A stretch of 64,000 bases of DNA from an uncultured Prevotella sp. (GTDB lineage Bacteria; Bacteroidota; Bacteroidia; Bacteroidales; Bacteroidaceae), in assembly GCA_944320355.1 (NCBI GenBank), contig CALUHC010000037.1:1-64000 (forward strand), given 5' to 3'. The notes under the pieces are model-generated. The model worked only from the letters and a program-made list of their open reading frames with translations, was not told the origin of the DNA and did no database searches. The first letter of the stretch is position 1, and each line of letters opens with the position of its first letter. Positions 43,599 through 52,710 of the stretch are shown in pieces. The position numbers and the translations under genes are program-made.

Positions 43599-46500
43599 CT
43601 AAAAAGAGCCGATGGCCCGCAGCACCTCCACGCCGTCTTCGACCGTCTTCACACCAGAGACGACCATAGAGCGCTTGCCGTTCTGGTCGCGCAGGTTGCA
43701 GCGGCGCGGGTTTGCGGCGATGTAGTCGAGCACACGGTCGAAAGCCTTGCTGCGGTAGTAGGCGCTCTGCGGGTTGCTCACGAAGAAGAGCGTCATGCGC
43801 CCCTGCTTCAGCATCAGCTTCTCGCAGCCCAGGCTCTTGCCCATGCGGCGCAGCGGCACGACGCGCATCAGCTCCTCGCCCACCTGCGGCACAGGGCCGA
43901 AGCGGTCGAGCATACGCGAGCGGAAACGCTCCAGCTCGTCGTCGGTCTTGAGGCTGTCCAGCTCGCGATACAGCAACATACGCTCGCTGTCGCTCGGCAC
44001 GTACTGGTCGGGGAAGTACATCTCGATGTCGCTCTCCAGCGCGCAGTCGTCCACGAAGGCGTCGCCCCCGGCCTCGCCCGCGGCGGCCTCCTCGGTGTAG
44101 AGGTCGGCAAACTCGTCGTTCTTCAGCTCGGTCACGGCCTGGTTCAATATCTTCTGATAGGTCTCGTAGCCCAGGTCGGCTATGAATCCGCTCTGCTCCG
44201 CGCCCAGCAGGTTGCCCGCCCCGCGTATGTCGAGGTCCTGCATGGCTATGTTTATGCCCGAGCCGAGGTCCGAGAAGTTCTCCAGCGCCTCCAGCCGGCG
44301 GCGCGACTCGGGGTTGAGGTCGGCCAGCGGCGGGGCCAGCAGGTAGCAGAAGGCCTTGCGGTTGCCGCGCCCCACACGGCCGCGCATCTGGTGGAGGTCG
44401 CTCAGCCCGAAGTTGTGCGCCCCGTTGATGATGATGGTATTGGCGTTGGGAATGTCGATGCCGTTCTCCACTATGGTGGTGGAAAGCAGCACGTCATAGT
44501 CGTAGTTGGCAAAGTCCATGATGATCTGCTCCAGCTCTTCGGGCTTCATCTGGCCGTGGCCTATGGCTATGCGCACGTCGGGGATGTACTTGTGTATCAT
44601 GTCGGCTATGCGGGCCAGCTCGCTGATGCGGTTGTTGACGAAGTAAACCTGGCCGTTGCGGCTCATCTCGAAGTTGATTGCGTCGCAGATTATCTCCGGG
44701 CCGAAGGTGTGGATCTCCGTCTGTATGGGATAGCGGTTGGGCGGCGGGGTCTGGATTATGCTCATGTCGCGCGCGCCTACGAGCGAGAACTGGAGCGTGC
44801 GTGGTATTGGCGTGGCCGACATGGTGAGCGTGTCGACGTTCACCTTCATCTGCCTGAGCTTCTCTTTCGTGGCCACACCGAACTTCTGCTCCTCGTCTAT
44901 GATGAGCAGTCCGAGGTCGCGGAACTTCACCTGCTTGCCTATCAGCTTGTGCGTGCCTATGAGAATGTCTATCCGTCCGGCCTCAAGGTCGGCCAGCACG
45001 GCCTTGGTCTGCTTGGCGGAGCGCGCCCGCGTCAGGTAGTCCACGCGCACGGGGAAGTCCTTCAGCCGCTTGCTGAAGGTCTGGTAGTGCTGGTAGGCCA
45101 GCACCGTGGTGGGCACGAGCACCGCCACTTGCTTAGAGTCGCAGGCCGCCTTGAAGGCCGCGCGCACGGCCACTTCGGTCTTGCCGAAGCCCACGTCGCC
45201 GCACACGAGGCGGTCCATGGGGCGCTGCCGCTCCATGTCGGCCTTCACGTCGTTGGTGGCCTTGAGCTGGTCGGGCGTGTCCTCATACAGGAAGCTGGCC
45301 TCAAGCTCGTGCTGCATGAACGTGTCGGCACTGAAAGCGAAGCCCCGCTCCTGGCGCCGGCGGGCATAGAGCTTTATCAAGTCGCGGGCTATGTCCTTTA
45401 TCTTCTTCTTAGTCCGCTCCTTCAGCCGCTCCCACTGCCCCGTTCCGAGGTGGCTCAGGCGGGGCGGCTCGCCGTTGTCCTGGGCCTTGTACTTGGCCAC
45501 CTTATATAAAGAATGTATCGAAACGTATATCGAGTCGCCGTGCTGGTACTGTATCTTTATCATTTCCTGGTAGCCGTCGCCCTGCGGCATACGCACCAGT
45601 CCGCCAAAGCGGCCTATGCCATGGTCGACGTGAACCACGTAGTCGCCCACCTCGAACTGCTGTATCTCCTTGAGCGTGAGCGTCACCTTTCCGCCGCGCG
45701 CACGGTCGGAACGCAGACTGTACTTGTGGAAACGGTCAAAAATCTGGTGGTCTGTGAACAGGCAGACGCGCAGGTCGCTGTCGGCAAAGCCCTCGTGCAG
45801 GGTGCGGTCTACGGGCGTGAACTCTATGCCGGAGTGCGGGCTTCGCGTGGCGAAAATCTCGCGCAGGCGCTCGTTCTGCTTGCCGCTGTCGGCCAGGATG
45901 TACAGCCTGTAGCCGCGCAGCAGGTAGTCTTCGAGCGACTGTTGCAGCAGGTCGAAGTTCTTGTGGAACAGCGGCTGGGGCGCGATGTGGAACCCGATGG
46001 TGGCATCGGGCTGCCTCACGTGGCGACGGCCTATCTCCACAAGGCGGAACGCGGCGGCGGCCTTGGCAAACTGAGCCGCGCTGACCAGCTGCACCTCCTT
46101 GCGCATCTGCTCGCGTATGGCCTGCTGCTCCACCTCCGTGGCACCCTCAAGCTGCTCGGCCAAAGCCTGGCGCGAGAAGCCTTCATCATATATCTTGCCT
46201 ATCGAGTCATGCACGAACACGAAGTCCTTTACCACCAGCACGGTGTCTGCGGGCAGAAACGAGAGCAACGGCACGCGGTCCTCGGTGAGCCCGGCCAGCT
46301 CGGGCACTATCTCAATGCTGTCGCGACGGTCGCGCGACAGCTGCGTCTCCACCTCGAAAGTGCGTATGGAGTCTATCTCGTCGCCAAAGAAATCCACGCG
46401 AAACGGGTACTCGCAGCTGTACGAAAAGACATCAAAGATGCTGCCGCGCAGGGCGAACTGCCCCGGCTCATACACATAGTCAACCTCACGGAAGCCCAGT

Positions 46501-47186
46501 TCGCGCAGCCTCACCGCCAACTGCGACACGCCGACCTCCTGCCCTACGGCCAGTTCCACACGCCTGTCGTCCAACCGGCGGCGCGAAACCACAAGCTCGG
46601 CAATTGCGTCTGGGTAAGAGACGATATATAAAAAGTCTGAGGGCTGAGTGCTAAGTGCAGAGGTATGATTACTTTCAGGTGAAACTCTTCGAGAGCCGAG
46701 CTTTGAAGTTTGATTACTTTTACAAGATGAGACAGCGGCCGGTTGGTATTCAGATCGCATCGCATCATTATCTGTATCCGCAGAAAACCCATCAGCATCG
46801 GAAATCAAACCTCCGCACTCTGCACTCTGCGCCCGAAACTCTGATGACACTCTCGCCAGCACCTCCGTCCTGAGTATCTCGCTTGCGGCATCGCGCTGCC
46901 CGTACTTCACGGCGCGCTTGTAAGACGAGGGGAAAAAGAGCACGTTCGTGTCGCCGAGAATCTGCGTCAGGTCGTGATAGAAGTAACCTGCCTCGTCGGC
47001 ATCCTGAAGTATGAACAGGAACGTGTTCGGCAACCGCCCGGCCACCGAAGCGAACACAACCGAAGCCGCCGAAGCGGCCAGCCCGTCCAAGAACACCGTG
47101 CGCACAGCGGCGTCGCCAAGTGCCCTTGCAAGGTCGCCCACCTGTGGCAACCCCGCGTACAATTGCTTTATTTCCTTGATATCCAT
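43599..47186 (-). CDS. mfd: Transcription-repair coupling factor Mfd
   Basis: Removes RNA polymerase stalled at DNA damage and recruits UvrA. The 1195-residue product starts MDIKEIKQLYAGLPQVGDL. Domains in order are a UvrB-like N-terminal region, the RNAP-interacting domain (VGDYVVHVDHGIGRFGGL, near residue 530), the helicase with Walker A VCGDVGFGKTEVAVRAAF, the DEEQ box LLIIDEEQKFGV, SATPIPRTLQFSL and QMRGRVGRGNRKAFCYLL, then a C-terminal UvrA-blocking domain. Residues about 107-180 are an unusual Ser/Asn-rich stretch breaking the UvrB-like part (see findings). A strong promoter lies just upstream. Confidence 0.95.
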   Translation of the reverse strand: MDIKEIKQLYAGLPQVGDLARALGDAAVRTVFLDGLAASAASVVFASVAGRLPNTFLFILQDADEAGYFYHDLTQILGDTNVLFFPSSYKRAVKYGQRDAASEILRTEVLARVSSEFRAQSAECGGLISDADGFSADTDNDAMRSEYQPAAVSSCKSNQTSKLGSRRVSPESNHTSALSTQPSDFLYIVSYPDAIAELVVSRRRLDDRRVELAVGQEVGVSQLAVRLRELGFREVDYVYEPGQFALRGSIFDVFSYSCEYPFRVDFFGDEIDSIRTFEVETQLSRDRRDSIEIVPELAGLTEDRVPLLSFLPADTVLVVKDFVFVHDSIGKIYDEGFSRQALAEQLEGATEVEQQAIREQMRKEVQLVSAAQFAKAAAAFRLVEIGRRHVRQPDATIGFHIAPQPLFHKNFDLLQQSLEDYLLRGYRLYILADSGKQNERLREIFATRSPHSGIEFTPVDRTLHEGFADSDLRVCLFTDHQIFDRFHKYSLRSDRARGGKVTLTLKEIQQFEVGDYVVHVDHGIGRFGGLVRMPQGDGYQEMIKIQYQHGDSIYVSIHSLYKVAKYKAQDNGEPPRLSHLGTGQWERLKERTKKKIKDIARDLIKLYARRRQERGFAFSADTFMQHELEASFLYEDTPDQLKATNDVKADMERQRPMDRLVCGDVGFGKTEVAVRAAFKAACDSKQVAVLVPTTVLAYQHYQTFSKRLKDFPVRVDYLTRARSAKQTKAVLADLEAGRIDILIGTHKLIGKQVKFRDLGLLIIDEEQKFGVATKEKLRQMKVNVDTLTMSATPIPRTLQFSLVGARDMSIIQTPPPNRYPIQTEIHTFGPEIICDAINFEMSRNGQVYFVNNRISELARIADMIHKYIPDVRIAIGHGQMKPEELEQIIMDFANYDYDVLLSTTIVENGIDIPNANTIIINGAHNFGLSDLHQMRGRVGRGNRKAFCYLLAPPLADLNPESRRRLEALENFSDLGSGINIAMQDLDIRGAGNLLGAEQSGFIADLGYETYQKILNQAVTELKNDEFADLYTEEAAAGEAGGDAFVDDCALESDIEMYFPDQYVPSDSERMLLYRELDSLKTDDELERFRSRMLDRFGPVPQVGEELMRVVPLRRMGKSLGCEKLMLKQGRMTLFFVSNPQSAYYRSKAFDRVLDYIAANPRRCNLRDQNGKRSMVVSGVKTVEDGVEVLRAIGSF

Positions 47187-47200
47187 CGCTAATACGGCGG

Positions 47201-47230
47201 CAAAGTTACACCAAATCGGAGAAAACACAA
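47201..47230 (-). promoter_or_regulatory. Promoter of mfd
   Basis: Minus strand TTG (47228-47230), 19 bp, TAACTTTG (47201-47208), giving a very short leader. Confidence 0.65.
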
Positions 47231-47312
47231 AAAGAAAGGCTGCCAAACTGCAACGCGGACGTGTCCAGGCGAATCATGGCGCAGCCTCATTCACACACGG
47301 CAAACGATGGCC

Positions 47313-48674
47313 TCAACCGCCCAAAAGGAAGCCAACGAACAAGCTGCCGTTATAAGCCCAAAGCCAGACGGCAAGGCACAGCATGGCACAACGGAGCGCG
47401 ACAAGCCGCCGCCCCGCCACAGACTTGAACAGGTAGCCCATGGCCAACGGCATGGCAAACAGCCAGTGGGGAGCAAAGATGTATATCTCGCTTATGCCGA
47501 AGCCCAACACCATGGACAGCAGCATATCGAAAGCAAACCACGACATGACCAGCCACAGGAAGCGGTCGCGCCGACCGCACCACACCCCAACGGCAAAAAA
47601 CAGCACCAGCAGAGCCTCAACGACATAGTTTGCGGCCCAGCGGTAGCGCACCAATACAGGCCTGTCAATCCATATATCGCCAAGAAGGTGGTCCCGGTGC
47701 AGCTGCAACGACTCGCCAAACAGGTTCTCAACAGCCACGTCCCAGCGCGAAGTAGAGACATCGGTCCAGTTCAGGAATCCCGTCTCGCCCATCGGCTCGC
47801 CTTCCCTGTTGACGTGAGTGGGCATGCCCTTCTCGGCCAACATCCTGTTGCTCTCGGCAAGCTCGGCATCAGTTGTGTGCCGCGGAATGCCGCCAACGCT
47901 GAAACTAACACACAGCATCAACGCCGCCGGAACCGCAACGGCGCACAAAAGATTGCGCCAAGCGAAGAACCTGCGCCCGTTGACCAGCCACTGAGCCAAG
48001 AACACCTTAACGCCGTTGCTCAGCGTAAGGCCTGCCGTGAGCACGAACAGGGCCGCCGAGAGCCACCCCGGCATGGGCCTGCGGCCACGCAGCCGCCGCC
48101 CCGCCACATAGAGCACAAGCAGAAGCAGGCACATGGAGAAAGCGAAATGGTCGGGCACCACCATGGCAACCATCACGTAAGCGAAGCCAAAGAAGAGCGC
48201 ACAGAGCAACGATGTGTCAGCGCGCCCCACACCGACCACACGGCGCAACAGACGGAACAGGAGGACGAACGACGTGAAGTCGGCCACGGTGAGCGCGGCA
48301 GCCGTGATGAACTGGGCGCAATTCATCCCCAAGGCCTCCATCAGCCAGCCGTTGATAAGCGCCGCCGGATAGAGCATCCAAAGCAGCAACGGATGGCGGA
48401 AGCTGTTGAAGAAAGCCTGCCACACAGACATGACGAGATATATCATGGGGTCGTAGCCCGACACGTGGAACTTTCCGATGAACAGTTGCCAGTAGCCGCC
48501 ATGCGTCCTGCCGACAAAAAGGTCATAGTACTTGGCCACCATCAGAGCATTGAGAGCCACAATCACCACCAGCGCCACCGCCGCAGGCCACCGCTCTTCG
48601 CGCCGCAGGCGCAGCGGTTCTACAAACCGGCCCATGCCACGCAGGGCCTTTCCAAAAAAGTTTCCCATTGTCAT
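47313..48674 (-). CDS. Multi-spanning membrane protein, unknown function
   Basis: A 453-residue inner-membrane protein with about ten hydrophobic helices (for example WPAAVALVVIVALNALMVAKYYDLFVG, FSMCLLLLVLYVAGRRLRG, ALLVLFFAVGVWCGRRDRFLWLVMSWFAFDMLLSMVLGFG). The layout recalls lipid-linked-sugar-dependent glycosyltransferases or other Bacteroidetes membrane proteins of unknown role (possibly the DUF6080 group); I cannot confirm either. It overlaps the upstream glycosyltransferase-like gene by 4 bp, so a role in surface glycan synthesis is reasonable inference. Confidence 0.6.
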   Translation of the reverse strand: MTMGNFFGKALRGMGRFVEPLRLRREERWPAAVALVVIVALNALMVAKYYDLFVGRTHGGYWQLFIGKFHVSGYDPMIYLVMSVWQAFFNSFRHPLLLWMLYPAALINGWLMEALGMNCAQFITAAALTVADFTSFVLLFRLLRRVVGVGRADTSLLCALFFGFAYVMVAMVVPDHFAFSMCLLLLVLYVAGRRLRGRRPMPGWLSAALFVLTAGLTLSNGVKVFLAQWLVNGRRFFAWRNLLCAVAVPAALMLCVSFSVGGIPRHTTDAELAESNRMLAEKGMPTHVNREGEPMGETGFLNWTDVSTSRWDVAVENLFGESLQLHRDHLLGDIWIDRPVLVRYRWAANYVVEALLVLFFAVGVWCGRRDRFLWLVMSWFAFDMLLSMVLGFGISEIYIFAPHWLFAMPLAMGYLFKSVAGRRLVALRCAMLCLAVWLWAYNGSLFVGFLLGG

Positions 48675-49534
48675 CCTGCTACCGTTGTGCCGCCACCGCC
48701 AGCGGTTCTCAACTCAACCAGCTCCACCCCCCCTATGCGCGCGGCCATTGGCGAGAACGAGCTGCCGGCCGAGCCATATATGCGCGAGGTACGCGCCAGC
48801 GTGTACATATCCACGAGTCCGCCGCGTATGCCCTCCACACTGTCGCGCGAGGCCGCGCCGTCCGACGTTATAAGCGCACTGCCGAAGACCCCGCCCAGCT
48901 CACGCTTCACGCCCTCATCGTCCGTGGCGAGATATATCCTCATGCCCGGATGGGCAGCAAGCTCGCGCCGCCCCGCGTCCACAAACAGCCGGGTGGGGCT
49001 CATCGCCGTGGCCTCGCCATGGTCAGTGCGGCGTATGTGCATACCTATCGTATAATCAGAAAAGCGGGCCGCGTTGGCATTCACGCGCTCCGTCACGGCC
49101 CTGACCGGATGGAAGACGGCACGATACACGTCGTCGGGATATGAGCCGAACTCCTGGTAGCAACTCATGTAGCAGCGGTGCCCGCGTGCCCAAGCCTCGA
49201 AGTCGAATCCACGGAGCTTCAGCGGAGTGACCTCCTTCTCGTATATCCTGCGCCCATACAGCACCCACTGCATGGCCGCAGGCAGCCATGCGTTTCGCCA
49301 GCGCGGACGGTCAGTGACCACAAAGTCGAGCGCCGTGGCCTCGCGCAACTCGAAGAGGCAACTGTTCACAGGCTCAAAAATGTCGGCAAACGGAGCGTTG
49401 AGCGCCCAGTCGCGAAACCAGACAACACTGAGCCTGCTGCCAACACAGCGGCACAAATGGAAGGCCGAAGCCACGGCGCGCATCCTGTTGGCAAGCCCGC
49501 CCACAGGAACCAAAGTAAGTTTTCCCTTGTCCAT
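48671..49534 (-). CDS. Fucosyltransferase-like glycosyltransferase
   Basis: A 287-residue soluble protein. LVPVGGLANRMRAVASAFHLCRCVG at the N end and IGMHIRRTDHGEATAMSPTRLFVDA near residue 165 match the GDP-fucose-binding plan of the α-1,2/α-1,6/O-fucosyltransferase superfamily (a GG.aNr loop and an H-x-R-R-x-D motif). GMRIYLATDDEGVKRELGGVFG and YTLARTSRIYGSAGSSFSPMA fit the C-terminal Rossmann half. The actual sugar is inference. It is paired with the membrane protein gene at 47313, outside the main capsule locus. A TAATTTTG box lies at 49553-49560. Confidence 0.7.
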   Translation of the reverse strand: MDKGKLTLVPVGGLANRMRAVASAFHLCRCVGSRLSVVWFRDWALNAPFADIFEPVNSCLFELREATALDFVVTDRPRWRNAWLPAAMQWVLYGRRIYEKEVTPLKLRGFDFEAWARGHRCYMSCYQEFGSYPDDVYRAVFHPVRAVTERVNANAARFSDYTIGMHIRRTDHGEATAMSPTRLFVDAGRRELAAHPGMRIYLATDDEGVKRELGGVFGSALITSDGAASRDSVEGIRGGLVDMYTLARTSRIYGSAGSSFSPMAARIGGVELVELRTAGGGGTTVAG

Positions 49535-49640
49535 GATTGCAGAATGTCGCTGCAAAATTAATGATTTTTAGCGAGACACAACCATATTGGCACGCCAAAA
49601 GCGAAACACAGGCACACAACCAACGGCCGCCAGACATAGA

Positions 49641-50017
49641 GAGGGGCTGTGTCAAAAAGTGTTCCTGACTGGAAAATCCCTCCCCCGGCCCTCCCAATTA
49701 AAAAGCAAAGAGGCAAAAAACGAGAAGGCAATAAGAGCCAAGAAGCTGTTTTGATTTTATCAACTGCCGTGTTGAGTTGGATTTTCGAGGCATATTTGTC
49801 CGTTTGCAGAGGAGCATAGCCCGCTATGCGACGAAGCAAATGGGCAAATATGACCGGAATGGCACTCAAGACGACAGGGATAAAAGACATATTCGACAAA
49901 ATCAAAACAGCTTCTAAGCACACCCCGGCAGACAAGCGGCAGCCACCCCCCACCCTTTTGGGAGAGGGATGGGGAAAGGGTTACAGCCGTCAAATGCGCA
50001 TTTTGGCACAGCCCCTT
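49641..50017. repeat. MITE-like element with GGGGCTGTGTCAAAA ends
   Basis: The ends GAGGGGCTGTGTCAAAA (49641-49657) and TTTTGGCACAGCCCCTT (50001-50017) are inverted copies with two mismatches. Inside are a perfect 18-bp inverted repeat (49741-49758 with 49898-49915), an inner near-perfect pair around CATATTTG and a perfect GCATAG-CCCG-CTATGC hairpin, so the whole can fold as one long stem. No transposase gene. Confidence 0.7.
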
Positions 50018-50149
50018 GCCAGCAGAAACCACATCGACCGACAAATGCCCGGAAGCCACACGGCATTGGGCAAAGCATACCCACCGCATGACTCACTCCA
50101 TAAATGTCCTCAACCTCACAATACGCACAGCAGCCAACAGCCGCATATT

Positions 50150-50390
50150 GCAATTAACATTTTTATGTTAAAGACCTCCACAATGGCCATCCCAGCCAAC
50201 CGACTGACAGTCAAAGAGTTGCAAGACAGGCCGTTTCACCTCGCAAAACGAGCCGTTTCACTGTCAGAAACGGCACATCTTGCAGCCCAAAACATGCCGT
50301 TTCGTGATTCCAAACGGCACATACGGAAATCCTAGGCATGACAGAGCCTTCTTTGATTGCATATAAGCAAGTACCCAAAAGACGCAGACA
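50150..50390 (+). repeat. Family A dyad-array element, five 22-bp units
   Basis: TTAACATTTTTATGTTAA, the lead-in ACTGACAGTCAAAGAGTTG, then dyads at 50222, 50244, 50266, 50288 and 50310. The tail is GGAAATCC. It ends about 140 bp before the first CRISPR repeat; 50391-50526 is the presumed array-flanking leader and has no other recognised site. Confidence 0.8.
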
Positions 50391-50526
50391 TTATTCCCAA
50401 TGCCCACCTCTGGCATGAACAAAAGCCACAGACTGCCCCAACACTAACCCTAACACCACAAACAACCTTGGCTCTATCAACCATAGGCCAATACACGACT
50501 CCCAAGGCAGACTTGTATGTTTTCAG

Positions 50527-51337
50527 GTTGTGATTTGCTCTCAAATTAGTATCTTTGCACTATCAAAAACAGCAATTACGAAAATGTTCCTGATAAATTT
50601 TTGTTGTGATTTGCTCTCAAATTAGTATCTTTGCACTATCAAAAACAGCCGTCAACCGCTCAACTTAACGCCGCTTGCCGTTGTGATTTGCTCTCAAATT
50701 AGTATCTTTGCACTATCAAAAACAGCGAAAAAGGAAAGCGAAAACATTCGTCACGGTTGTGATTTGCTCTCAAATTAGTATCTTTGCACTATCAAAAACA
50801 GCGAGAAGATAATTCCACCGTAGAAGCAATAGTTGTGATTTGCTCTCAAATTAGTATCCTTGCACTATCAAAAACAGCTAAAACATCATTCCACCGTAGT
50901 AGCTATAGTTGTGATTTGCTCTCACATTAGTATCTTTGCACTATCAAAAACAGCCAACACTTCGGGCGCAAGTAGTGGTTTCAGTTGTGATTTGCTCTCA
51001 AATTAGTATCTTTGCACTATCAAAAACAGCTAAATCTTCCATTAACCTCAATACCTTTTCGTTGTGATTTGCTCTCAAATTAGTATCTTTGCACTATCAA
51101 AAACAGCAGTTAAGGTATTACGTAGAACGCCTGTTTGTTGTGATTTGCTCTCAAATTAGTATCTTTGCACTATCAAAAACAGCGAGATATGCAACTGCGT
51201 GTCTATTCATCCGGTTGTGATTTGCTCTCAAATTAGTATCTTTGCACTATCAAAAACAGCTCTTAGCCTCTTTTTTATCAGGGCCATACCGTTGTGATTT
51301 GCTCTCAAATTAGTATCTTTGCACTATCAAAAACAGC
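50527..51337 (+). CRISPR. Type II-C CRISPR array, 11 repeats and 10 spacers
   Basis: The 47-bp repeat starts GTTGTGATTTGCTCTC and ends CTATCAAAAACAGC. Repeats begin at 50527, 50603, 50680, 50756, 50832, 50908, 50984, 51061, 51137, 51214 and 51291. Spacers are 29 or 30 bp. Repeat 5 (T to C) and repeat 6 (A to C) have one change each; all others are identical. Repeat positions 2-4 (TTG) and 24-31 (TATCTTTG) make a promoter with 19-bp spacing, so each unit may start its own crRNA on the plus strand. The 5' half of the repeat is complementary to the RNA at 59391. None of the ten spacers has an obvious match elsewhere in this window. Confidence 0.99.
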
Positions 51338-51403
51338 ACGATATGCGTTATCTGCTGATTATCAACAAATTACAAACATTATTAGAAAACAAAAAAGCTG
51401 TTT

Positions 51404-51445
51404 GAGATGAAAGAGTCCCGCCCCGACAGGCGGGATTCTTTTATC

Positions 51446-51447
<2 letters not shown>
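51404..51447. terminator. Two-way terminator between the array and cas2
   Basis: GAGATGAAAGAGTCCCGCC and GGCGGGATTCTTTTATCTC form a 19-bp stem (with G-U or mismatched pairs) around CCGACA, with A- and T-rich flanks. It overlaps the cas2 stop codon and separates convergent transcripts. Confidence 0.8.

Positions 51448-52706
<1,259 letters not shown>

Positions 52707-52710
<4 letters not shown>

Noticed and set aside
43548-45509. A 653-codon plus-strand frame and similar long frames opposite mfd
   Set aside because: They mirror the mfd gene, whose domains are unmistakable.
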